Shown here piece after piece: positions 1-4,750 of a stretch of DNA of 5,384 bases. Below the pieces are notes generated by a model. The model was given only the letters and a program-made list of their open reading frames with translations. It was not told where the DNA came from and did no database searches. Origin of the DNA: an uncultured Ruminococcus sp. (GTDB lineage Bacteria; Bacillota_A; Clostridia; Oscillospirales; Ruminococcaceae); contig CAMYYQ010000110.1 of NCBI GenBank assembly GCA_947303535.1, positions 1 through 5,384 of the forward strand, in the 5' to 3' direction. Numbering within the stretch: position 1 is the first letter of the stretch; each line of letters starts with the position of its first letter. The position numbers and the translations under genes are program-made.

Positions 1-2051
1 GACAGGAGATACCTCACGAACTTCCTTATATTTGCATAAACACACCGTCCCTGCTCCACTGCATTCACGAGAGTTGCAAGGTTGTCGTCCATGAGTATCA
101 CATCTGCCGCCTGCTTGGTCACATCTGTTCCCGTAACACCCATAGCTACGCCAACATCGGCTTCCTTGACCGCAGGAGCGTCATTCACGCCGTCACCTGT
201 CATAGTCACTATCTCGCCCCGCCGCTTGAAGCTCTTTACTATGCGCAGCTTATGTACGGGCTCGACTCGGGCAAATACTGTATATTTCCCGATATCACGG
301 TCAAGCTCCTCATCTGTGAGCTTATCAAGCTCCGCACCTGTTATCGCCTTTCCGCCTTTGAGCAGTCCTGCCTTTTTAGCAACTGCCACGGCGGTATTTT
401 TATGGTCGCCTGTTATCATCACAGTCTTTACGGACGCAGAAGCACATTTGCGTATAGCGATTTTCGCCTCCTCACGGGGAGGGTCTGTCATGCCTGCAAA
501 GCCCAAGAATATAAGGTTTCCGCGGTCAGGGGCGAAGCTTTCGGAAGTACATACTGCAAGCGCAAGGACTCTCAGTGCCTTGTCGGACATTTCCGCAGCC
601 ATTTCCTCAAGCTCCCTACGGACTGCCGCCGTCATAGGGAGCGTACTGCCGTTTTCGTCCATATACTGCGTACATCTCGGCAGCAGCACTTCCTCCGCAC
701 CCTTGAAATAAATACGCTTTTCACTTCCACACTGACAATGCACAGCCATGAAGCGCGTCTCGCTGTCAAAGGGGTATTCCTCAATAACACGGCAGCTGCC
801 CGACAGCGACTCCCTTGTGATACCTGCCTTTGCAGCAGCAATAAGCAGTGCAGCTTCCGTAGGGTCACCCGTTACCTTCCATTCACCCCTGCCTGCAAGT
901 GAGCCTCTGTTGCGGCTTTTGGGAGTCTCCTGCGCACTTATCTCCGCCGTAGAGCAGACTACTCCGCACCGCAGAGCTTCCGTGAGAGCCTTTTCGGTCA
1001 TGGGATTTACGGCGATATTGTCCCCTTTGGTAACTGCTCCGCTGACTCTGTAGCCCATACCGCTGAAGCTATAATTATCCGAAACTGTGTAAAGCTCCGT
1101 AACTGTCATCTTGTTCTCGGTGATAGTACCTGTCTTGTCGGAGCATATCACCGATGTACAGCCAAGTGTCTCTACGCTGTGGAGCTTGTTCACAAGAGCT
1201 TTCTGTCTGAGCATACGGCTCACCGCCAGTGCAAGGGCAATAGTCACCGTTGCAGGCAGTCCCTCGGGAATTGCGGCTATTGCTATGGTTATGCCTGTCA
1301 TAAGCATATCAAAAGCATTTTCGCCTCTGAGCACTCCTGCTCCGAAAACTGCTGCACACACCACAAGGCATATTATGGCTACTATTTTTCCAAGCTCTGC
1401 AAGGCGCTTTTGCAGGGGAGTGGCTTCACTGTCGATATCCGTCAGCATCTCCGATATCCTGCCCATTTGAGTATTTTTTCCCGTTGCTATTATCTCAGCA
1501 CGGCAGGTACCCTTTGCGGCGGAAGCTCCGCAGTAGACTATATTCGGCTTGTTCAGTGAGTTATCCCTGTCTGTGGTATCACCTGCGGTCTTGCCTACTG
1601 CCGTGGACTCGCCCGTGAGTATTGACTCATCGGTGAAAAAGCCTGCCGCTTTCAGTACAACTCCGTCAGCAGGTATGCGGTCGCCTGCTTCAAGCTCGAT
1701 GATATCTCCCGTTACAAGCTTTGCCGCGTCTATTTCCGTAAGCTTGCCGTCACGCCAGCATTTAGCCGTTGGAGAGGTCATGGAGCGCAGGGCTTCGAGA
1801 GTATGCTCTGTGCGGTACTCCTGAATAAAGCCCAGTACAGCGTTGATAAGCACTATGAGTATTATTGTCACCGCGTCGGATATCTCTCCAAGCAGTACGG
1901 ATATCACCGTCGCCGCAAGAAGGATCATCACCATTACGTCCCTGAACTGCCCCAGAAATATCTTCACAGGAACTGCTTTCCTGCTCTCTCCGAATACGTT
2001 TTCTCCCTCGGTCATGAGCCTTTCGGCTGCTTCTTTTTCAGTAAGTCCCAT
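1..2051 (-). CDS. Cation-transporting P-type ATPase, type IIA (PacL/SERCA-like, probable Ca2+ pump), 3' end missing
   Basis: This is an integral membrane pump that would use ATP to export a cation, most likely Ca2+. About 683 codons are present, with the frame ending at base 3; relatives are usually near 870-900 residues, so transmembrane segments 5-10 are off the window. Visible parts in order are: an N-terminal cation-ATPase segment (1-35), TM1-TM2 (about 38-78), the actuator motif TGES (146-149), TM3-TM4 (about 232-280) with PEGLP at 262-266, the phosphorylation motif DKTGT with Asp305, the nucleotide-binding KGA at 450-452, DPPR at 523-526, TGD at 547-549, and the hinge TGDGVNDAP at 618-626. 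PEGLP together with this layout is typical of type IIA pumps. The motif reads DKTGTIT rather than the more usual DKTGTLT, a mild variation. The ATG at 2049-2051 is the only start after an in-frame TGA at 2085-2087 and follows AAAGGGTG on the minus strand. Ion specificity cannot be confirmed because TM5 and TM6 are absent. No convincing promoter was found. It is transcribed divergently from the AEC carrier. Confidence 0.95.
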   Translation of the reverse strand, partial: MGLTEKEAAERLMTEGENVFGESRKAVPVKIFLGQFRDVMVMILLAATVISVLLGEISDAVTIILIVLINAVLGFIQEYRTEHTLEALRSMTSPTAKCWRDGKLTEIDAAKLVTGDIIELEAGDRIPADGVVLKAAGFFTDESILTGESTAVGKTAGDTTDRDNSLNKPNIVYCGASAAKGTCRAEIIATGKNTQMGRISEMLTDIDSEATPLQKRLAELGKIVAIICLVVCAAVFGAGVLRGENAFDMLMTGITIAIAAIPEGLPATVTIALALAVSRMLRQKALVNKLHSVETLGCTSVICSDKTGTITENKMTVTELYTVSDNYSFSGMGYRVSGAVTKGDNIAVNPMTEKALTEALRCGVVCSTAEISAQETPKSRNRGSLAGRGEWKVTGDPTEAALLIAAAKAGITRESLSGSCRVIEEYPFDSETRFMAVHCQCGSEKRIYFKGAEEVLLPRCTQYMDENGSTLPMTAAVRRELEEMAAEMSDKALRVLALAVCTSESFAPDRGNLIFLGFAGMTDPPREEAKIAIRKCASASVKTVMITGDHKNTAVAVAKKAGLLKGGKAITGAELDKLTDEELDRDIGKYTVFARVEPVHKLRIVKSFKRRGEIVTMTGDGVNDAPAVKEADVGVAMGVTGTDVTKQAADVILMDDNLATLVNAVEQGRCVYANIRKFVRYLL

Positions 2052-2137
2052 ATCTTCACCCTTTCGCGTAGCTTTGTCCTTACATCATATGCCCGTCCCC
2101 CTTTTATTATGACTGACTTAGTGATTAATGCATAGTG

Positions 2138-2160
2138 AGCCCTTAGCCTTTAGCCGTTAG
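2138..2160. repeat. 23-nt inverted repeat, left copy (partner 4626-4648)
   Basis: This 23-nt stretch (core CCCTTAGCCTTTAGCCGTTA) is the exact reverse complement of 4626-4648. The two copies face each other about 2.5 kb apart and enclose the hairpin elements, the AEC carrier and the zinc-ribbon gene. On the outer side of both copies the sequence TAATCACTA recurs: as its complement at 2119-2127 on the left, and at 4673-4681 on the right. Confidence 0.85.
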
Positions 2161-2163
2161 CTT

Positions 2164-2187
2164 GTAGGGGCGAACAGTGTTCGCCCG
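2164..2187 (+). repeat. 24-nt GTAGGGG...CCCG hairpin element 1
   Basis: The constant ends GTAGGGG and CCCG flank the 13-nt centre CGAACAGTGTTCG. The core GGGCGAACA-G-TGTTCGCCC (2168-2186) is a palindrome of two 9-bp arms around one base. The region 2162-2200 matches 4419-4457 at 38 of 39 positions in direct orientation, so this subtype extends past CCCG by a shared TGTGTYCCGTAAT tail. Confidence 0.85.
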
Positions 2188-2217
2188 TGTGTTCCGTAAT
2201 GTATAACGTAACTGTGT

Positions 2218-2292
2218 GTAGGGGCTGCCAGCTCTGCATATAGCATTGCTGACCAAATCAAAGATTTGGAGCACTGCTTATTTGGCAGCCCG
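2218..2292 (+). repeat. 75-nt composite hairpin element 2 with loop cargo
   Basis: The ends are GTAGGGG and CCCG as in the short elements. The outer arms GGGCTGCCA (2222-2230) and TGGCAGCCC (2283-2291) pair perfectly. Between them lies a cargo that folds further: AGCATTGCT (2242-2250) pairs with AGCACTGCT (2270-2278) with one mismatch, and CCAAATC-AAA-GATTTGG (2253-2269) is a perfect 7-bp hairpin. The 53 nt at 2228-2280 recur at 2404-2456 with one substitution. The arms equal those of the 24-nt elements at 2507-2530 and 4481-4504, so the cargo seems to replace their 3-nt loop. Confidence 0.85.
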
Positions 2293-2364
2293 CCAATGAC
2301 GATGATATTTCCCGTGTCGAGAAGCGACTGCCCTTTTGATGATATAAGAACGAGCAAGGGTGCG

Positions 2365-2378
2365 CAGCTCTGCATATA
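2365..2378 (+). repeat. Partial third copy of the cargo start
   Basis: CAGCTCTGCATATA repeats the first bases of the cargo found at 2229-2242 and 2405-2418, then diverges. It lies between the two 75-nt elements and may be the remnant of another element. The surrounding 2293-2396 shows no gene and no other recognisable structure. Confidence 0.5.
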
Positions 2379-2396
2379 TAAACGTAAATCCCGATA

Positions 2397-2471
2397 CGGA
2401 CGACCAGCTCTGCATATAGCATTGCTAACCAAATCAAAGATTTGGAGCACTGCTTAAATGGTCGTCCCTAC
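2397..2471 (-). repeat. 75-nt composite hairpin element 3 with the same cargo
   Basis: Read on the minus strand it starts GTAGGGA and ends CCG, so it is inverted relative to element 2, but it is the same length (75 nt). The arms GGACGACCA (2398-2406) and TGGTCGTCC (2459-2467) differ from those of element 2 yet pair perfectly. The 53-nt cargo (2404-2456) is in the same plus-strand orientation as in element 2, with one base changed (A at 2427 for G at 2251), so cargo and arms are oriented independently. Confidence 0.85.
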
Positions 2472-2506
2472 ATATGTTTTTTTGATGATTGCATCGTAAA
2501 ATAAAA

Positions 2507-2530
2507 CGGGCTGCCACAGGCAGCCCCTAC
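2507..2530 (-). repeat. 24-nt hairpin element 4, terminator-like on the minus strand
   Basis: Read on the minus strand the centre is CTGCCTGTGGCAG between GTAGGGG and CCCG. The stem is GGGCTGCC (2508-2515) with GGCAGCCC (2519-2526) and a 3-nt loop. On the minus strand it is followed by TTTTATTTTACG (complement of 2495-2506), so it has the form of an intrinsic terminator for leftward transcription. Over 36 nt it matches 4481-4516 inverted, with three differences. Confidence 0.8.
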
Positions 2531-2552
2531 ATCGTGCTTGTATTGTAAGGCA

Positions 2553-2641
2553 CGGGACGCCGAGGGTGACTCCCTATAGTATAGGGAGATGTCAGCAAAG
2601 CTGACAAAGGGTCGCGGCTCCTGTTAGGAGGCGTCCCCTAC
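2553..2641 (-). repeat. 89-nt multi-branched element 5 (cloverleaf-like)
   Basis: The ends again read GTAGGGG and CCCG on the minus strand. The outer stem GGGACGCC (2554-2561) with GGCGTCCC (2630-2637) closes three inner hairpins. These are CTCCCTATA-G-TATAGGGAG (2570-2588), GTCAGC-AAA-GCTGAC (2591-2605) and CTCCT-GTT-AGGAG (2618-2630, whose last base competes with the outer stem). The GTCAGC and CTCCC hairpins resemble repeats I recall from Faecalibacterium and relatives, which I cannot verify here. It does not have tRNA conserved bases. Confidence 0.75.
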
Positions 2642-2659
2642 ATTACTCTCTTAAATTGG

Positions 2660-2688
2660 TTGCACGGAATAAAAAAGTATGCTATAAT
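2660..2688 (+). promoter_or_regulatory. Sigma-A promoter of the AEC carrier/zinc-ribbon operon
   Basis: The -35 element TTGCAC (2660-2665) and the consensus -10 element TATAAT (2683-2688) are separated by an ideal 17 bp. A TG at 2680-2681 gives an extended -10. Transcription would begin near 2695, leaving a leader of about 25 nt before the start codon. It lies just downstream of the last hairpin element. Confidence 0.85.
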
Positions 2689-2705
2689 CAAGGTGTAAAT
2701 AACAT

Positions 2706-2717
2706 AAGGTAGTGATA
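2706..2717 (+). promoter_or_regulatory. Ribosome binding site deciding a TTG start
   Basis: AAGGTAGTGATA resembles the site before the next gene, AAGGAGTGATATC then ATG. Placing it as the Shine-Dalgarno region points to TTG at 2721-2723. The GTG at 2712-2714 lies inside the site, only 2 nt after AAGG, which is too close for a normal start. Confidence 0.55.
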
Positions 2718-2720
2718 TTT

Positions 2721-3677
2721 TTGTTCCTGGAAAATCTTATATTCAGTCTCAACGCCACTGTGCCCGTATTCCTGATGATGATATTCGGCTGGTTCGTTCA
2801 TAGAGTAAAGCTCCTTGACGACCACTCAACGGCGCAGATAAACAAATTCGTATTCCGCACACTTCTACCTGCGCTCCTGTTCATGGACCTTTCTACTGCG
2901 GATTTCCGCTCGGTTTGGGACGGCAGGTTCGTACTCTTCTGTATGTGCGCAACTCTTCTCAGCGTAGGCATAGCAGTGCTTTACTCGCTGTTTACTAAGG
3001 AACGCTCCGAACGGGGCGAGATAATACAGGCATCTTACCGAAGCAGCGCCGCTATACTTGGTATCGCCTTCGTTAACAATATCTACGGTCACTCAACTAT
3101 GGCGGCTCTTATGGTAGTGGGAACTGTTCCCCTGTACAACATCATAGCCGTAACTACTCTTGCCGTAACATCTCCCGACAAGGACAAAAGCAAAGGCAGA
3201 AAAGCTCTTGCACTGCAAACTCTTAAAAGCATAGCTACGAACCCCATTATACTCGGCATAATCGTTGGTATCACATGGTCGCTGCTGAAAATACCGCAGC
3301 CTGTGATACTCAGCAAATCAGTTACATATCTGGGCAATATGGCTACTCCCCTTTCGCTCATAGCTCTGGGAGCCTCTGTGAAGTTCGGAGAAGCAAAGGG
3401 AAAGCTGCCCGTTACCGCAGGCATAGCCTTTATCAAGCTCGTGCTGTTCTGCTCACTGTTCCTGCCTGTAGCTATAAAGCTTGGATTCCGCGGTGAAAAG
3501 CTCATAGCTATACTGGTAATGCTCGGCAGCGCGACTACGGGAAGCTGCTTCGTAATGGCAAAAAACCTCGGTCACAAAGGCACTGTCACAGCCTTTGCGG
3601 TCATGCTAACCACTTTGTGCAGCGCTTTCACGCTGACGGGCTGGCTGTTCATACTGAAAACACTTGATTATATTTAA
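2721..3677 (+). CDS. AEC family transporter (auxin efflux carrier-like permease)
   Basis: This is a predicted secondary transporter of the Mem_trans/AEC family in the cytoplasmic membrane. Bacterial members export or take up small organic acids such as malate or malonate, but the substrate here is unknown. The 318 residues, about the usual family length, form roughly ten hydrophobic segments in two halves around a charged loop (near 146-156, PDKDKSKGRK). Family-like motifs are LPALLF near 46-51, YRSSAAILGIAF near 106-117 (the R..N-like G-rich motif, with serine for asparagine), NPIILGIIVGI near 172-182, TPLSLIALGASV near 208-219, and a C-terminal half with TTGSCF and MLTTLCSAFTLTG. I chose TTG at 2721 because the protein then begins MFLENLIFSLN, like other AEC proteins, and the ribosome binding site fits; GTG at 2712 would add three residues. 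It has its own sigma-A promoter and is followed after 11 nt by the zinc-ribbon gene. Confidence 0.92.
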   Translation: MFLENLIFSLNATVPVFLMMIFGWFVHRVKLLDDHSTAQINKFVFRTLLPALLFMDLSTADFRSVWDGRFVLFCMCATLLSVGIAVLYSLFTKERSERGEIIQASYRSSAAILGIAFVNNIYGHSTMAALMVVGTVPLYNIIAVTTLAVTSPDKDKSKGRKALALQTLKSIATNPIILGIIVGITWSLLKIPQPVILSKSVTYLGNMATPLSLIALGASVKFGEAKGKLPVTAGIAFIKLVLFCSLFLPVAIKLGFRGEKLIAILVMLGSATTGSCFVMAKNLGHKGTVTAFAVMLTTLCSAFTLTGWLFILKTLDYI

Positions 3678-3688
3678 GGAGTGATATC

Positions 3689-4411
3689 ATGCCATACTGC
3701 ACACAATGCGGCAGACATCTCAATGACGGAGAAAAATGTGACTGCACATCAGCTGCACCAAGGCAGGGATACAGCAACGCTCAGCAGCCCTATGGATATC
3801 CGCAGCAATACGGCTATCCCCCGTACAAAGCTCCGACTGCTCCGCAGCAATACTCCCCTCAGCCTTATCAGTACATATACTATCCGCCTGCAAAAAAGAA
3901 CAATGCGTGGATATGGGCGATAATAATACCCATTGCCATATTCCTGGTCCTGACTGTTTCTATACTTGTTTCCGCTTTCAGACAGGCGGAAGATAAAGCG
4001 CGTCAAACTGACGCAAACAGCTACGCTTACAATATCAGCCGAATAAGCGGCAATGTGCTTTCCGAACTAAAAGAAGATGAGCTGAACGTCAAGGGAATGT
4101 ATATAATCAGCTCCGATCCCGAGTCCAATGTGGCAGTTCCTTTCGATACAGATGAATTTTACAAGCGTATGAAAGAATACTTCGACTTTCCGGACGAGCG
4201 TGAGTACTTCATCATCGTCAGAAACGGAAAGGTGGAATATACCGCCGCTTCAAAAAGCTGGACAAAACACTCCGAAGCCGTGGCAAGCTACCCGTCAGGC
4301 TTTGAAGCCGCAAAACGCTACGACATCAACGGATACAGCACTAAGGAAATAAAGTCAGATACCCTCGATATCCTGTACTGGGACGCATACGATCAGATCT
4401 TTAATTCATAA
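3689..4411 (+). CDS. Zinc-ribbon, single-pass membrane protein of unknown function
   Basis: I do not recognise a named family for the whole 240-residue protein. The N-terminus is a short zinc ribbon with Cys4, Cys7, Cys17 and Cys19 (CxxC then CxC). Residues 27-67 are a flexible Pro/Gln/Tyr-rich linker with PYGYPQQYGYPP-like repeats. KK at 69-70 is followed by one hydrophobic segment (about 73-97), and residues 98-240 should be outside the membrane. The outer part has a helical stretch (98-130) and a mixed domain with REYFIIVRNGKVEY (171-184), SKSW (188-191) and ASYPSG (199-204). The helix just after the membrane segment gives a vague pilin-like look, but there is no prepilin cleavage motif. 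ATG at 3689 follows AAGGAGTGAT, which overlaps the stop codon of the carrier (TAA 3675-3677). This close spacing indicates co-transcription and translation. The stop TAA at 4409-4411 sits in a 7-nt tandem repeat. Confidence 0.88.
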   Translation: MPYCTQCGRHLNDGEKCDCTSAAPRQGYSNAQQPYGYPQQYGYPPYKAPTAPQQYSPQPYQYIYYPPAKKNNAWIWAIIIPIAIFLVLTVSILVSAFRQAEDKARQTDANSYAYNISRISGNVLSELKEDELNVKGMYIISSDPESNVAVPFDTDEFYKRMKEYFDFPDEREYFIIVRNGKVEYTAASKSWTKHSEAVASYPSGFEAAKRYDINGYSTKEIKSDTLDILYWDAYDQIFNS

Positions 4412-4420
4412 TTCATAATT
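4402..4420 (+). repeat. 7-nt tandem repeat over the stop codon
   Basis: TAATTCA occurs twice (4402-4408 and 4409-4415), followed by a partial TAATT. The second copy supplies the stop codon of the zinc-ribbon gene. The repeat runs straight into the GTAGGGG end of element 6. Confidence 0.7.
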
Positions 4421-4444
4421 GTAGGGGCGAACAGTGTTCGCCCG
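4421..4444 (+). repeat. 24-nt hairpin element 6
   Basis: Identical over its 24 nt to element 1 (2164-2187), with centre CGAACAGTGTTCG and a 9+1+9 palindrome. The shared tract 4419-4457 extends through TGTGTCCCGTAAT. It begins only 9 nt after the zinc-ribbon stop codon and would form a strong hairpin in the mRNA 3' end, though it has no T-tract. Confidence 0.85.
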
Positions 4445-4480
4445 TGTGTCCCGTAATCATTTTGTATGCCGTAAATATGT

Positions 4481-4514
4481 GTAAGGGCTGCCTGTGGCGG
4501 CCCGTTTTGTTTTA
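4481..4514 (+). terminator. Intrinsic terminator of the operon, made by hairpin element 7
   Basis: The stem GGGCTGCC (4485-4492) pairs with GGCGGCCC (4496-4503) across a TGT loop, with one G-T wobble, and is followed by TTTTGTTTTA (4505-4514). It lies 70 nt after the zinc-ribbon stop in the correct orientation. The first 24 nt (4481-4504) are a member of the GTAGGGG...CCCG family (here GTAAGGG), and 4481-4516 is an inverted near-copy of 2495-2530. A repeat therefore appears to serve as the terminator. Confidence 0.75.
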
Positions 4515-4560
4515 CGTGATAATTTATTTATGTGTTTAATGTTACTTGCATTGGTTCTCA

Positions 4561-4584
4561 CGGGCGCGGGTCACGCGCCCCTAC
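4561..4584 (-). repeat. 24-nt hairpin element 8
   Basis: On the minus strand the ends GTAGGGG and CCCG enclose the centre CGCGTGACCCGCG. The stem GGGCGCG (4562-4568) pairs with CGCGCCC (4574-4580) over a 5-nt loop. Confidence 0.8.
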
Positions 4585-4587
4585 AAT

Positions 4588-4619
4588 TCTACTCACTACT
4601 TACTACTCTCTACTCACTT
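4588..4619. repeat. Low-complexity ACT-rich stretch
   Basis: A run of degenerate CTACTCACT / TACTACTCT units with no coding potential, lying between hairpin element 8 and the right 23-nt inverted repeat. Similar degenerate units (CTAATCACTAACCACTAA) continue at 4672-4689. Confidence 0.55.
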
Positions 4620-4625
4620 GCTAAT

Positions 4626-4648
4626 CTAACGGCTAAAGGCTAAGGGCT
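4626..4648. repeat. 23-nt inverted repeat, right copy (partner 2138-2160)
   Basis: Exact reverse complement of 2138-2160 (core TAACGGCTAAAGGCTAAGGG). It abuts hairpin element 9, which follows without a gap. The left copy has instead a short CACTATGCAT-like spacer before the shared TAATCACTA. Confidence 0.85.
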
Positions 4649-4672
4649 CGGGCGGATAATATCCGCCCCTAC
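4649..4672 (-). repeat. 24-nt hairpin element 9
   Basis: On the minus strand GTAGGGG and CCCG flank the centre CGGATATTATCCG. The core at 4650-4668 is a 9+1+9 palindrome, GGGCGGATA-A-TATCCGCCC, built like that of elements 1 and 6 but with different arm bases. It ends 28 nt before the putative spoVAD promoter. Confidence 0.85.
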
Positions 4673-4699
4673 TAATCACTAACCACTAATTGATTTTTT

Positions 4700-4728
4700 G
4701 TATATTTACAATTTTATAGTGCATAATA
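4700..4728 (+). promoter_or_regulatory. Putative sigma-G (forespore) promoter of spoVAD
   Basis: GTATA (4700-4704) and CATAATA (4722-4728) are 17 bp apart, matching the known Bacillus sigma-G pattern of roughly GHATR, 16-18 bp, CATWHTA at every position. Transcription would start near 4735, just before the GGAGG at 4739-4743, giving a very short leader. The spoVA genes are known sigma-G targets, so the match suits the gene. A sigma-A reading (TTGTAT, 18 bp, CATAAT) overlaps it and cannot be excluded. Confidence 0.6.
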
Positions 4729-4750
4729 ACTCCGAAACGGAGGTATTATC

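Noticed and set aside
82..2135. Several plus-strand open frames of 90-216 codons
   Set aside because: They are antisense to the P-type ATPase, which carries every family motif in one unbroken minus-strand frame. Their Ser/Thr/Ala-rich products are typical shadow translations.
2104..2135. Promoter for the ATPase on the minus strand (CATAAT, complement of 2106-2111)
   Set aside because: No adequate -35 element lies at 16-18 bp, for either sigma-A or sigma-G; the best hexamer matches only half the consensus.
2157..2457. A 97-codon minus-strand frame and a 63-codon plus-strand frame
   Set aside because: Both are built almost wholly from the hairpin elements and the duplicated 53-nt cargo; the translated repeat simply recurs. 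No ribosome binding site supports either.
2164..2641. CRISPR array
   Set aside because: The repeats are unevenly spaced, occur in both orientations and differ in their centres, and there are no uniform spacers or cas genes.
2553..2641. tRNA gene or riboswitch
   Set aside because: The branched fold is tRNA-like only in outline: no T-loop GTTCRA, no CCA-ready acceptor or anticodon arm of normal size, and no recognisable riboswitch core.
2865..3505. Minus-strand frames of 75 and 138 codons
   Set aside because: They are antisense to the AEC carrier and show no own motifs or ribosome binding site.
3681..4006. Short frames over the start of the zinc-ribbon gene on both strands
   Set aside because: The 3689-4411 frame has a strong ribosome binding site, a CxxC zinc ribbon and a membrane segment; the others are its shadows.
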